Both the position numbers and the translations under genes were made by a program. Below the pieces are notes generated by a model, which was given only the letters and a program-made list of their open reading frames with translations, did not search any database and had not been told where the DNA came from. From Stenocarpella maydis (lineage: Eukaryota > Ascomycota > Sordariomycetes > Diaporthales > Diaporthaceae), in NCBI GenBank assembly GCA_002270565.1, contig NQMI01000029.1, forward strand, positions 280,521 to 344,520: a DNA stretch of 64,000 nucleotides. The letters are read 5' to 3'. Below are positions 35,701-48,450 of the stretch, piece after piece (within the stretch, counting starts at the first letter, position 1; every line of letters begins with the position of its first letter).

Positions 35701-36091
35701 GCTGCCCGTCACCGGCCCAGAGATCCCCATCTGGCTCGCAGAGGCACGCGGGTGCGAACCCCTTCCGGATACCCCGCCTCAGGACACAGGACCAGGCGCC
35801 ACCGCCGGCACACCCGCCGCGCAGGCGTTGGTGTGCTCGTCGCACCCCGGGGTCGGGCTGGGGCTGAGCAACGCGTACCTGTACGACAGCTCCTGGTCGA
35901 TACTGCCGCCGCAGGCAGACTATGACATGATGGTGGACCAGATGTTCGGGCCGCTGGTGAAGCCTGGCGTGACGGGGCTGCTTTACGAGCGCGCCAGGGG
36001 AAGCTCGAGCACTGCCATCCCCCCTCCGATGCACGCGGGTGGTGGTAGTGGTAGTAGTGGGGGAGGTGTGCCTGACACGAGGCGCTACTAG
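32770..36091 (+). CDS. Transcription factor with two Zn2Cys6 clusters and fungal TF domain
   Basis: Six exons are inferred (32770-33111, 33234-33324, 33401-33872, 33929-35249, 35314-35384, 35452-36091), giving about 978 aa. A low-complexity Ala/Pro/Thr and poly-Gln N-terminus precedes a first zinc cluster formed across intron 1: GCVNCRGRK joined to VSCPGSDVAGGPCKDC, spacing C-x2-C-x6-C-x9-C-x2-C-x6-C. About 30 residues later a second, canonical cluster follows: ACTECHIHKTKCSGDLPRC to C-x2-C-x6-C. The middle region (about 300-745) is a fungal-specific TF domain (ARLFRKDILWRHFDVFF, RRLVWACYILDRLLAGG). The C-terminus is Pro/Gly-rich. One cluster per protein is the norm, so two is unusual. The exon 5/6 junction (35384/35452) is the weakest. 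Target genes are unknown; adjacency to LYS2 is probably incidental. Confidence 0.82.
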
Positions 36092-39088
36092 GGACTCTGT
36101 ATGGTTCCCGGTAAATAAATACCCAAGCAGTAGAATTTCGACGACTTTGGTGGCCAATGATAGGGGCTCTTGGAAGTATTAATTAATTTGAATGGGGTAG
36201 AATAGTCTCTAGAGGGGGGCTATCGAGTTACTTAAGTAGGTATGCAATACCAAATTTCAGCCGCCTTTGGCTCCTGAGATGCTGCGGTACTAGGCTCCTG
36301 CGCGTCATCATCATCATCCCTGCCGTGCGGCTCGGGAAGCCCCGTACAGCTGGCAGACCAAAATGCTGCACGCCTTTGCCCCTGATGGCCATCGTTCTTG
36401 TCTCCCCCCGCCCCCCGGGGGGATGGAGTCGGTGTAGAAGCACCTTTGGGGGCCCTCGTGTAAGAGGGTGAGGTGATGTATATTGCGGTTGAGGAAAGGG
36501 AATAAATAAACCCTTAGAGGAGGAAGACCCGAGTGACTGGACAACGGCCCCCATCCACTAGTTTTCTTGAGGCAGGAGGGAAAGTTACCTTGTGTACATA
36601 CACTAGAGTACCCATCCTCAACGCGAGTGCATCTTCTGCAACCCCATGCAAACCACCCCTAGCACGCCTCACTCGCAAGCGATGGGCTCTTAGCAAAGCG
36701 TCGGTTCATATGTGAGAGGGGATAAATTGGGAGAGACCAAAAAAAAAAAAAAAAAAAAAAAAAAAGGAGGAAAGAACAAAAGGAAAGGAAAGGAAAGGGC
36801 TGGGGAGGGGCTGGCTGGCGGGCAGGTGATGCAGCAGGTGCGTGGAGAGAGAACGTTCAAAAACATGCACGACATCGCGGGAGAGAGGGTCGCTTCGGAC
36901 GCCCTTGGCCTTTACCACCCGAGCGGCTCTCTCTCTCTCTCTCTCTTTTCAGGGCTGTGGCCCATAGCACAGCCCCTTCTTGCGTTGCGTGCGCGTGTGT
37001 GTGTGGTTGCAGCGCAGGGCAGCGTTTGTCCCCCCCCCCAAGCGGGCGCTTTGTTCTGTAACCCCTTCCTGTGTGCGCTCGTGCGACTCGCCCGGGTAAT
37101 AATAACAAGGTGCAGTAGGTGGATGGGTTGTTTTGGCTGCTGCTGCTGCAGGCACACAGCCAGCGCCCACATACACAGCCACGGTTACCTAGTGCGCCCG
37201 GTCCATGCGCCAACATGATGCAGAACGAGGGTGTGTCGTCGAACCTGGGTGGGTTTGTCGGGCTACCTTTGATGAAGCAAGCAGCACCTAGACTAACTCG
37301 GTCGCCCATCTCTGTCTGCTCGAGGGCTACGGCGAACCTCCAATCGTCCCTGTTATTACCCCACAGACAAGAAGCAGTCTGGTCTTCTCGAGAGCAGAAC
37401 GCCACTAGGGACACACAGGCTCGCGAGGCTAATGAACATGAGACGAACCACAACTCGGCACTGCCATTGTCTCAAAAGGTTTCATTACCCCCCCCCCACC
37501 TGGCCTTCTTTTTTGTTCTTTCGATAGCAAAGCTATCTAGGTTATGCAGGTACATAGGGAGACAACTTGGTACCCAACGTGTTTGTTTCGAGAGTACAAG
37601 ACCAAGGCCAACAATCACCCTCGACAAACGAGGACACCCAAGAAGGAGGGGAGCCAAAAAAAACCCCCCCCCCAGGACGTGGAAATTTCCGACTTGGCAA
37701 GATTAGGTTCTTAATTTTTATTTTTATTTTTTATTTTTACTTTTATGCGCTTTTATTTCCGCTCCGCGCAGGATACACGCTGGCGACCACATTCATACAA
37801 ATAATACCTCATCGCCTAATAGAGACGATACATACCTCTCTGTCTCTCTCTCTCTCACCCAGATGTATCCAAAATTCGTTAGTGTAGTAGTCCCCACCCA
37901 CCCATCCATCGTGCCAGAGCTAGGAAACACCGCCCCCCCCCCGGCCACCCTCCACCATCAACCAGCAGGGGCGCCATGATCGCCGTCTCCGCCCACCACC
38001 AAAGTCCCCACGCCGGGGGACGGGGCTGGCTCCGCTCAGTGATCCCGCCAGAGGGGTGGGGAAGCAGAAACCTTTTGCTCAGGTTGGCTTGCGTCTTCTT
38101 GACAATGGCCTCATGCGAGAAGGCGCATTCGTGACTCAGGGGGAGGGGGCCAGAGTGGAGGCGTAGATAATACATAGTATACGTCCTATAGCTCCAGGGT
38201 ACTGGGTATCCTAGAACACGAGCAACGAGCAGGACCGAAACTCGATCCAGTCCGGATCCGTACCGCGATATCCGATATCTCAATCAATATTGAACCAAGG
38301 CCATTGGAAACCAAATGAGGCCGTTTGCTGCCCCGGGAGACCGCCCCGTCGTCCGCCAAAAAAAAAAAGAAAAGAGAAGAAAAGAAAAAGAAAGTGCAAT
38401 TGGGTGGGTCGCCTTGCTTAAATGTCGGATAGGAAAACCTGAGACTGGCATTGCTCTCGAGAAACACTGCTGCTTCTAGGCTCTAAGAATAATGATTATA
38501 CAATATTAGAATGTACAAATTCCGCAAGCCAGAGTGGCAAGGAAAACAGCCCCTGCAAATGCTCGCGTGATTTGGAATCCATCCTCCTGGACCCCCCCCA
38601 ACCAAGACCGACCGCCCGATGCAGTGAAATGCAACACATTACTTGACTTGCTGTCGCGCGCCATATGTACACCTGAGACGCCCGCCATCGTCCGGAGGTG
38701 GGCAAATGCCCCCGTAGGCGCCTCGACAGGCGCGCGTGTTGCTTGGGGTGCTCGGCTTGATTCCCGTCCTCGACCCTCCCTCCTGGCGTTCCGCTCCCCG
38801 GTTTCTCCACGCCCGAGACCTGGCCACTAAAGCCGTGGTTGATTACGGAGTCGGTCGACTGGCAGAAAGGGTCGAGAAGCGAAGGCGTGTGCAGGGTATC
38901 CTTGGTTGCAGATAACAAAAATTGACAAATTCGCACCTCCTCCAAACGCCCTATCCCCTCTCAGAAATTCGGTATCAAAGTCGTTACTGGAGTGAGGGCT
39001 TGTGGTTTTTTTTTTGCCAAATCCCCAGGTATATATATCAGTGGTCGTAATCAGTCGGAAAGATTCGGTCCTAGTGGTGTGGTGTGCC
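36092..39088. other. 3 kb intergenic with homopolymers and microsatellites
   Basis: No conserved frame was recognised. It contains poly-A of 27 (36739-36765), a CT repeat (36927-36946), several C runs of 8-10 and a T-rich block near 37710-37745. It probably holds the 3' UTRs of the transcription factor and of the membrane-protein gene. Confidence 0.5.
36739..36765. repeat. Poly-A tract, 27 nt
   Basis: An uninterrupted A run lies about 650 bp past the transcription-factor stop. It may be a microsatellite or the tail of an old retroposed sequence; no retroposed gene was recognised beside it. Confidence 0.8.
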
Positions 39089-39682
39089 CTAGTGGTAGTC
39101 CTCGCGCTTCTTCTCCCTCAGGCCTCCAATATCGTCCATGTCAATGGAGTAGAACTGGTGTTTGCTCTCCTTCTCGTAGGCTGGGAGCTGCTCCTCGTCC
39201 AGAGGCTCCATACCAACGGTAGCATTATCGCCGACGCGCACGACGAGGACGCGTCCACTCTTGCGGCGGCCGCTGTCATCCTCCTCCTCGGGGAAGGTGA
39301 TATGGATCTCGGGGACGTTGTCGGGCGAGTGTGGGGGCTGGCTGGGATTTGACAACATGGGCTGGCCATCCTTGTTGAAGACCAGCACGCTGGAGTGGCC
39401 ATTTCTGGTCTCGATGGTCAGGCGGTGATGGCTATTGCTGTGCTTGTCGTCTTGCACGACGTCGTTGTACTGGGGTAGGGAGTCCTTGCGCGCTCTTTGC
39501 TGCTTGTTTCGCATCCTTCGGAGGAAGAACAGAACTCCGCCGAGAACCAGGCCGAGGACTACCACGACGGCGAGGATGATGATCAAGAGGTTGATGACAC
39601 TGGCGTTGCCTTGTTGGTCCTCCGTGAGGGCGTCGCGCATGGCGAGGGGGCCGCGTGCGATAAGCTTCGATATGGCAGGCAT
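39089..39682 (-). CDS. Single-pass membrane protein with LPxY motifs, unknown function
   Basis: A single exon of 197 aa. The short N-terminal part is followed by one strong membrane helix (about residues 29-54, VINLLIIILAVVVVLGLVLGG...FF) and a basic stop-transfer stretch (RRMRNKQQRARK). The rest is a charged tail with KDSLPQYNDV, EIHITFPEEEDD, RVLVVRVGDNATVGME and EEQLPAYEKES. LPQY and LPAYE resemble the PY-type motifs bound by WW domains of Rsp5/Nedd4 ubiquitin ligases, so an adaptor or cargo role is possible, though only inferred. No N-terminal signal sequence is obvious. Codon use and a balanced, non-repetitive composition favour a real gene. No named family was recognised. Confidence 0.72.
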   Translation of the reverse strand: MPAISKLIARGPLAMRDALTEDQQGNASVINLLIIILAVVVVLGLVLGGVLFFLRRMRNKQQRARKDSLPQYNDVVQDDKHSNSHHRLTIETRNGHSSVLVFNKDGQPMLSNPSQPPHSPDNVPEIHITFPEEEDDSGRRKSGRVLVVRVGDNATVGMEPLDEEQLPAYEKESKHQFYSIDMDDIGGLREKKREDYH

Positions 39683-42600
39683 GGCGGCTGCGTTGTGCTG
39701 TTCCTAGCTGTGGTCTGAGCCTGGTTGTGTGTTTCGTGTGTACGGGTCCGATGAAATGAGCGTGATGTGTAAAACGATAGTGATGATGATACTCTTGATC
39801 GAGCAGTGACAGTGGCAATACGATACAATAGTATCGGGGGCTCTTCCTGCCAAGCGTGTCAGTTTATGGTGCTTTGCACGGTTGGACTTGCCTCATCTCA
39901 TGACCAGAGAGTATGTCGCGAGTGTGTCTGGGACCATGTCTCGCGGCGGCTGGGTTGGACAAGGGAGGAAGAGAGGGGAGGGGGATCTGAATCATGGAGG
40001 CGTTGGTACGAGACTGTATAGCGTGCCCGACATACATACCTGTTCGAAGAATGGCCCAGGCGGTTTGTCAAGGGTTGTGTTTATTAGAGTTAGGAGTCAG
40101 ATTCACTAGTTATTACGGTTTGGAAGGGTTCGGCCGGGCTCGCGCAGTATTGATTTTGATTATGGTGCGTGTCGTAGCGGTAGTCGTCAGGAATTCCCGT
40201 GGGGGGAGAGGATGGGGCGCACAGATGGGCCAAGTACACACAACACAACAAGGGGAAAAAATGAAAGGACGGAAACTCGACTGAAAGAATGAAGCCGAGA
40301 CCAAGGAGGGAGGGTCTAATCTCGAGTGATTAGGATCAGTGCAGCAGCAGCAATAGCAGCTAATGTGGGTGCAGTGTTTTTTGGGGGGAAGGAACGAATG
40401 TGGACTTGACGACGCCGGTGACAATGAACGACCGTGGTGAAGGAAAGGGAAAGAAAGGAAAGGGTTTTGGAAGGGGCAGGAACGGGCAGACCAGCGTCCT
40501 TAGATGAGATCGAGCCGCTCGAGCCACAAGGAGCACACAGCACACAGCACACACAGCACACAGCACACACAGCACACCACCATTACTACTCCGTACTTAG
40601 ACTACTACTCTACGCTATCGATCGCTACCCGCTGGCTGCCACCACAGGTTGCGTCGCTGCAGGCTGCTGCAGACTGCCCTTGCCCTTGTCCAAGGCCCTG
40701 GCCCTGGCTGGCCCTTGCCCTATCCCGTCCTCCTGCACCCTCCGGCTTCCATTGCATTGCATTGCACAGCCCTGCCCTCGACCAGGCCTGGCCCAGATTG
40801 GACTGGACCGGGCAGAGAATGGCTGGCTCAGGTTGGCTGGTTGGCTGGCGGGTGGAAAGTGAGGTTGGATGGGGCTGGATTTGGGCGGGTGGGCGGCCCA
40901 GAATTGACGATGGATAGACTGCCTGCAACTGCAGGCGCCAGGGATGAGCAAATGCAGGTACGCACGGGGGATGCAACGGCGCCAAAGCTCGGGTGGGAAC
41001 CACGCCCGCGAGGTACCTGTGTCCTGGTTGGCTGCCTGGGGGGTGTTCGCCCGGCCGCACCCCTGATCATTGCCGCCCTAGCGTAAGCTCAATTTCAACG
41101 CTCAGGAACACGCACCCAATCACCCTGCTCGCCTGTTTATAAACGAAGGGAGAGAGTGGGCCACCCAATTTGACAACCCATGGCGCCAGGCCAGCCGACC
41201 AGCAGCCTCTTGCCAGCTTGCGACCCCTTCTGGCCAGCCAGCCAGCCAGCCTGCCCCCTCCCCAAATTACCATTGCTCTCTTTTTGGCCGACGCGGTCCA
41301 GATTCCAAGATTTGCATGGCCCAAAGGATCCTTCGCCTCGCCTCGCCTCGCCTCGCCTCGCCTCATCACGACCGACGTCGGGGGTGTTGCTTGTCTGTCT
41401 GTCTGTCTGTCTACCTGTCTGTCCTCATCCAAAATCGATTCCTCCTCTGTTGCCATTGCCGACACATCTGTGTACTACCATACCTGATCCATGCGGCACA
41501 ACAGACAACCTTGCGCTTAGCAGACCAGCCCAGAGGAACCGTAATCCGACAACCAGGGCTCAAGGAAATCTTATGATGGTGCCAGCCCGGACGTTCATCC
41601 CATCCCCATGACCTCGACAGGGGACTCGAGACAAATAAAGGAGAACAGCCTTCCATCACTGGCCAGTCAGCTCAGTCCTGCCAGTCGGTGTCACTGCTTA
41701 CGGTACCGAGTACTCCCTGCCTGTTGGGGCCGGCCGCCCTCCGAGTCTGTCACGGCCGAGTCCAGGCCAGTCCCCATGTGGGCGATGTGGGCGATGTGGG
41801 CAATGTCCTTCTCATGCGATTGCAACGTCACCGCACTGACGTGTTTGACAAACATGGAAGCGACAGATTCTTTACCAATAGTTTGACGGTTACACAAGAG
41901 CCACGAGATGCCCCCAATAGGGTTTTGCCTTGGATTTCTGAGTCCATGCTCGCCAGGTGTCGCGTCGTGTGAAGATCGTGGAGATCACTCCCGATTCATG
42001 TCGTCTTGGCCTTCGCACGCGGCAGCTCACAATCTATTCTTTTCAGAATTCTACTTCAAACCTTCCTGACACGCAGCGACGCAGCGGTGCAGCACAAGCT
42101 CTCGGGTGCCGGTAAATCGCCAGACTCGCCATCGAATGTCGGACACCCAGTCGTTTTTTTTTCACGTTCCATTTGGCGGCGGTCGCTGGTCTTCAAATAT
42201 AGGGTTGGAAGGTCGGCCTTGGGTTGTGCTCGAGAGCGAATCGCCTTGCTTGTCTGCCAATCATTTATTTCATCCGGACTCCGGCTCGGAAGGGAGCGCA
42301 TCTGCCGGCCATACAACGCTTCGGCATTGACACTGGCTCTTTTGGTTTCCTCGCCGATCTTCTGGACTCAGCGAATCATGCATGCCTGTTCTAGTGTAAG
42401 GCCCAGGTCGCCGCTGCCGGTGGTCAGAGCTCCACTGCCAAACCGGCCGGCTGCACCGTCGGTTCGCAGCCCACGGGGTGATTTGGCCTGAAAACGCATC
42501 GGCCGACCGGCCGGCTTTGGATGAACGTCTTTCTTAAGGCGAGCCCCGGCAGCTGGCCGTCCATGTCATCTGCCGTTGTGCGAGTCTGGCTTGCGCCCTG

Positions 42601-45600
42601 CAATCTCGATGGCAGCCTGCACGGCTGCGCAACCATGCCGTGAACCGCAGATGTGTCTTCGCCACCAACCGACCGCCATCAACCCCAAGAAACGGTTTTT
42701 GCTGTTCTACAGAGCTGTGTTGTCCCAGCCCGTTCGTTGCCTATCCTGTCCCACCCGCGGGATGCCTATCGCCTCCGCCCGACTCCAGCTCCGGAAGACG
42801 ACGGGCAACCGCTAGGCAAACCGATCATAGAAGAACGCATCGTACGTGGACTGCTTCTTATGCAACGTGATGGAAACTCGCGTTGGACAGCAGCCTGCCA
42901 CAGTAGAAACACGAGCACGGAAAAAAGCAAGGCTTCTCTATGACGCAGAGGGTCGCGGCCGTCGTTGATTTGAGACTGATTGTCGCTGGACGATCTCGTC
43001 ATGTTTTAACATGGTGGTCATCCCCGGGCCCTCACCGCCTTTCCCACCCCCGCAAGGATGGATGCTCATGAAAGACACAGTGTGTCTTTGCCCACCGCGA
43101 GCCACCCCTCGTCGGGAGGCCTAGGCCACTCGCCAACGGGCGAGTATCACTTCGTCCGAAGTGTGTTAAGACGATCTTGCGAGGCGTCGTGACGGGGACA
43201 GGTCGCCCGAACTGCCATTGGCGATGTTTCACTTCCGGTCACACAAGGGCGGGGTCCTGTCTCCCCTTGGAGCTTTGTCCCGGTGTGGGGCCTAAGGTGG
43301 AGCATTTTGATTACCCGCCCCGGACCCTCAATGCACGCCATTGTTGCTTGTTGGCTGTTGGCCTTTGTTGTTGGTAACAAGTTGTTGTCGGCGGGATCAA
43401 ACCACGTCCCTAAAATATATATATTAAAACTCCAGTGGTAACGCGAGGCTCTGGGGGGTCAAGAGGTGCTGCTGTACGGAAATAGAAACTGGCCCAGAGC
43501 TAGACCCAACTTGGGCCTGCCAACGGCTTTTGTGACAAGGGAGTGGCGAGCTTGTTTGCTATTGGTGCAGAGGGGTATCTCAAGTCGGAGGGAGCTGCGC
43601 TATTCCTGCAGCTCAAGCCTGGTAAGCCTGGTTGGCGGGCTGTCAGCTATAATCCTCTGCGCCTCCTCCCCCGGAAGGCCAAAATTCTGAAACGTTGAAG
43701 CTACCTGGTATCAAGACCAAGAGCATTATGATGATCACTGCGTCTTGACAGACCCGTTCCCGCCCGGAGGGGGGGGCAAAAGGGTGCAGGGCCCTGTGGG
43801 TAAGAGACATACATAGTAATCATAATGTACGAGAAGCGTGGTACCTATCTATATGCTTTCTAGTGTAGATATGTAGGGTAGCTTGCCTGCCTGTCTTCGT
43901 GTGGATATGTGAGGCCCGTCCACAACTGCCACACAGCTTACCGGCCTTTTTTCTCTTCCTCGCATGCCATGCAAGCAAGATGCAAGATCCTCCGCTCGCC
44001 CAGCCGTCCCACGGGTCCTCCGCCCCACTCAAACTGCGGGGCATTCCGCGGCTGAAAGCCTGAGCGTAGTGTAGTGTACACTCCATCAAAGGGGGGATGA
44101 GGGGGCGGGCATCGGGGCTGAGTGGTCTCGAAACCAACTGACAGGACACTTTGTGTCCTGTTATTATTGTTCGGTGCCAACCTGGACGGGCGATTTGTTG
44201 TGACAAGTCTTTTTTTTTTGTTGTGGATATCGGCCTCCTTCTCCCTTGAGAATATCACGTATTGGCATACTCTTGCAGATTTTTTTGACTTGAACGTGAA
44301 CTTTTTATACCAATTTGATAGACTCCCACAAATATGGAGAGAGAGCAGGGAAGAGAGGTAACCTATACGAGGTTAGCTTATTGCACGCATGTAGATCTCG
44401 TCCCGACCAGTGAAAGTGGCCTCGTGGGGGGTCGAAAATTAGATTTGGCAACGTTCCTGATATGGCATCCCCCGTCTATCTTAAAAGGCCCCCGGCGATC
44501 CGGACGATTCCACCATCACGGTTCACACGGACAGCTATGCGGCCCTCGCCCGTACACGCACACACACAGCTGCTGCTCCTGGTTTGACCTTGCTGCCGCG
44601 CCCCCTGTTTCCGCTTGTGGACGAGACAACAGGAAGAGGGACACGACAGCACACAGGATGCGCAGTTTGGCTGCTGCTTGCTCTTGCTAGCCAGCCATGC
44701 CCTGTGATTCCAGGCGTGGTGGATGTTAGTTGGTCGCCCGGACACACAAGCGAGCCCGGGGGCGCGCAAAGTAATAGAGTTCTCTCTGTCATTGCTCTGA
44801 GGATATGATGCATGAACGGCATCACCGACGGCCTCTCCCTCTCCCTTGTTTGAAAGGGGGGCGGACGGGTTGGTTGAGTGTTTATTAGTGGCGGGCCAAC
44901 ATGCCAGTATCTGCTGCGGCAGAGACCAGCCTATACCACACCTGGAGGTTCCACGGGCGGGCGAAGAATGCCAACTGAGGCCCTGCTGTAATTAGATATA
45001 GATAATATTGGTGAGTACATGGACAGTTGGGGCCGAATTGTTTTTTTTCCTTTGACCGCGCACGCTGGTGAGAAAAGCCCCGTGCGACGTTTGGGGGAGG
45101 GGGAAGAGAGGGAGGACTTTGTATTTGGGGGCACACAGGCACATGCACATGCACGCATACACACACACACCGGCCACTGGCCACCAGTAACCACCGACAC
45201 GGCGACCATGGGCCAATGAGTCGATCTGGGCTTGCAATCTTGGTATCTCTCTCTCTCTCTGAGACGTTACCCGAATTTTCTGTTCCTCCCTTCCAAGGCT
45301 GAGTGAGGCTGGCCAAATAGAGAAGTCGGCCGCCCTTCCTCTGCTCCTTCTCCCTCTCCCTGCTGCTCCTGTTTGTTGCCCTGCGTCGTCGTTCATCTCG
45401 CTCGTCAGGTTCCCTTTTCCCTTTGCTCCTCCTCCTCCCTACTGTACTCTTGGAAGGGGGACCATATGTCCAATAATCCCCGACCGCGCCCCATATCAAT
45501 CCGAGTTTCTTGTCCATTCTCCGGCCTGTTGGTATCTACGAGTCATATGCAGCAAATACATCATCGTACAGAAAAGAGACACTCCTGGGCAAAAAGAAAA

Positions 45601-45917
45601 GGAAACCACAGGGCCTTTCGGATTTGCTGGTCGTTCGTTGGTCTTGCGACTTACACTACATCCGGCCTTCCGAAACAAACCAAAAAAGAAAAGAGAGTAT
45701 CCACACCAACCCTCACTAAACCCGAGCGACACATACCCAGCCGTAAATAGCCATTGTACAATCATCAGCCACCAGCCAGCAACAGCAACAACCAGTTGGG
45801 CTACTCAGGACGCCAGGCACGCATCTCACATCCCTAGTACGACTACTCTCCTGCTCGTTGGCTCGTAGCTGTTCAATCACGCCCCACGGCCATTTGAGCC
45901 CGGTTGTCTCGTCCAGT

Positions 45918-45978
45918 GAGTCGCCGCCAGGCAGCCAGTCAGCCAGTCAGCCAGTCGGCCAGTCGGCCAGTCGGCCAG
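45918..45978. repeat. 8-bp tandem repeat (CAGCCAGT then CGGCCAGT)
   Basis: Consecutive units change from AGCCAGTC to GGCCAGTC along the array, a homogenising minisatellite in the leader-side region of the PUF gene. Confidence 0.75.
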
Positions 45979-47289
45979 GCAGGCAGGCGGATTGACAAAC
46001 CAGATATGCTGACGACTAACCACAGCTTACCACGAACATAATTTTATCCCACAGCCCGTCTTCGCAGGCCACACTTTAAACTGCGAAAACGTGCGACGAC
46101 GATATCCAAAGACAAAAAGCCCGTCGCAACATCATTTGCCACTTGGGAAGAGCAGCAACTAACTGACCGGGCCCGCCGCCTGACTCATCTCATCCGATCT
46201 CTTTAGTTGTCGGGAACGATTCCATCACACACGCGGCTGCGAGCCCGGCACTCGCAGGCAAGGCCCTCACGCGGTTAAGAAGGCCAGCTTGGTAGGCGCC
46301 TAGGAGCAGCAAGAGTGCGTCGGCTTCGCACCGTCAGCCAGCGCATCTATTAGCTGCGTCGCGTGTCCAGTCCGCCGTCCGCCGCCGCCCCTGCACGCCC
46401 GCCCGCCTGTGACTGCGACATCAGAGCTACGAGGAGTTTGCCCGTGCCGGCACATCTAGTGCGCGCATCGCAGGAAAGCTTGCTTGCCCAGGCTGCCGCA
46501 TCACTACCACTACCACCACCACCTTGACTACTGGCATCCATCCGCCGTTCGTTGGACGACGACAGGTGCTGCAGAGAAAAGAAGAAGCAAAAAAAGAAAT
46601 TCCGAAAAGGACCGTCAAGCTCAAGGCAGAAGGGCGTGTGAGCTCTCTCGCTCTCTCTCTCTCTCTGCCTCTCTGTCAAGATTCTCTTAGTTTCATCAGT
46701 GACTGCGTGAGCTTAGTCTAACTAATTCTTCGTGGTGAGTTGAATGACTTGTGACATCCGTCCGTCTCGGACGGGCTTACCCCTGGCACTGCGGGCTGAC
46801 AATGCGCTAATAACGGTTGTGGCAGACGACGGGGTTGACGGGGTTTTAAGCTAGGAGGACCAAGAGCCCACCAGCGGAGTCAGTATCTCAAACATTCAAG
46901 GCGGCTCACCCCGCAAAAACTCCAGGTGGTAGTAAGTGCCAGGCCCTCCCTCTCCTCCAGTCTAGGGGTCCCCATCTCCGGGGCTCCGCTCGCTCTCCCC
47001 TCTCACTTCTCTCGTTCGAGTTCCTGAGAGCTCCCGGCCCATTGTGGTGGTGGTTGTGGTCCACGCCCCTTGGCTGCTGGATTGAACATCTCACACCACA
47101 CACGCGCACACCCGCACACACAAACACACCGTCAGAGTACATACAGTGCAGTCCCCGGTACAGTGTGCCGCTCTCCTGTGCCGCGCACCGGCTGCTTCAG
47201 CTCAAGGTCCCGGTCAGCATCATCAGCTACTCTGCATGTCAGCTCAGCTCTCATCAGTCGTGCAGTCAGTCAGTCAGTCTATCTATCAA

Positions 47290-47290
<1 letters not shown>

Positions 47291-47328
<38 letters not shown>
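47291..47328. repeat. (CTGT)n microsatellite
   Basis: About nine uninterrupted CTGT units. A similar TGTC array lies at 41392-41412. Confidence 0.9.
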
Positions 47329-47331
<3 letters not shown>

Positions 47332-48117
47332 CCTCCCATCCAAGTGGGCTGGTAGGCTGGCTGGCTATTGCTCGCTCTCGACCACCTGTGCGTATTCCCT
47401 CGTCCGCTTCCAGGCTCTCCCCGGTCTGGTCTCAGGTGTTTCGCACGCTGGATCATCCACATTTGCTAGTCCTTGGCACTGGAATGTAACCTTAAGACTT
47501 TCACAACTGCAACCTTAAACTTCCCGCCTGTCCCCGTCCCCGTCAACTGTATTGTCGCAACCGAAGACCCGACACTTTGTTTGCATTGATCCAACGCCCT
47601 ACCTTGCCCTGCCCCACGCCCTGCCCCCCTCGCCCGGGCTGGCCTCGCTCACCTGACCGGACAAGAACATTACAGGAGAGAGAATAGGAGTAGCCAGATA
47701 GGCAAACTGTCCTCCAAAAAAAACAAGGCAACATACCACAACAACAACAGGAGGTACACATACACAGACACGTACACACATCCTACATACGCACACACAT
47801 ACTATACACATACTACATACATACTACACACATACATATACACGCACACATAGTCGCACACCTACGCATGCCCCCCGGCTCGGGCAACCGTCGCTTGATC
47901 AAAAAAGGTATGCATGCTACACACTAGCCCCAGCATCGCTGAACCCTTGCGACTTGCAAAAGGGTGGATCTTGGTCGGCCCTAGGCAAAAGTCAAACTCC
48001 ACTGGCTTGCCCGGTAGTCGCCCTCCACTCCCTCCCCTCAAAGTTCTAGCATTGGGCTGAGAAGCCCTTCTGTGCCTGGCCTGACAGCTGAATGTCTTTA
48101 TCTTAGCGCAAGTGCGG

Positions 48118-48146
<29 letters not shown>
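48118..48146. repeat. (AC)n microsatellite
   Basis: About 14 AC units, roughly 300 bp before the presumed PUF start. Confidence 0.9.
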
Positions 48147-48148
<2 letters not shown>

Positions 48149-48450
48149 CATCCCACCTCGCAATCCGAATCCCTATCCTATCTGTTCCTCCAACTAATCT
48201 GACTTCCTGCATCACAATACAGACTCCAAGCCCACTCTTGTTCCTTCCCTGTACATCTTGGTTCGCGATCGCATTTTTACCTCGGACTCACACCAACCTC
48301 GACCCTACTTCTATATCCTAATAGATTTTGTTCTCAGTTCTAAAACACACACCTGTTCTTTTGCGGCAGGCTATACGCCATCCCACCATCTGCCAGGACG
48401 ATAATTTCCCATTTTCGGTCGCGAGGCTCCGCTCCGGAGTGACGCCCACC

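Larger units (their letters stand above)
39683..48450. other. 8.8 kb microsatellite-rich stretch without recognisable gene
   Basis: No conserved protein was found on either strand. The region is crowded with simple repeats: CACAG-type (40532-40577), CCTCG (41334-41364), TGTC (41392-41412), CAGCCAGT/CGGCCAGT (45918-45978), CT (46641-46666), CTGT (47291-47328) and AC (48118-48146). From about 45.3 kb onward the plus strand is CT/CA-biased, which could mark a long 5' leader of the PUF gene or a noncoding transcript. This is inference. Confidence 0.5.

Noticed and set aside
28159..36091. Biosynthetic cluster of an NRPS-like enzyme plus a transcription factor
   Set aside because: The adenylating enzyme is clearly Lys2 of primary lysine synthesis and no tailoring genes are present.
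43360..43420. B-box-like GGTTTGATCCC near 43400 on the minus strand
   Set aside because: No T-stem pairing and no A box at the right distance.
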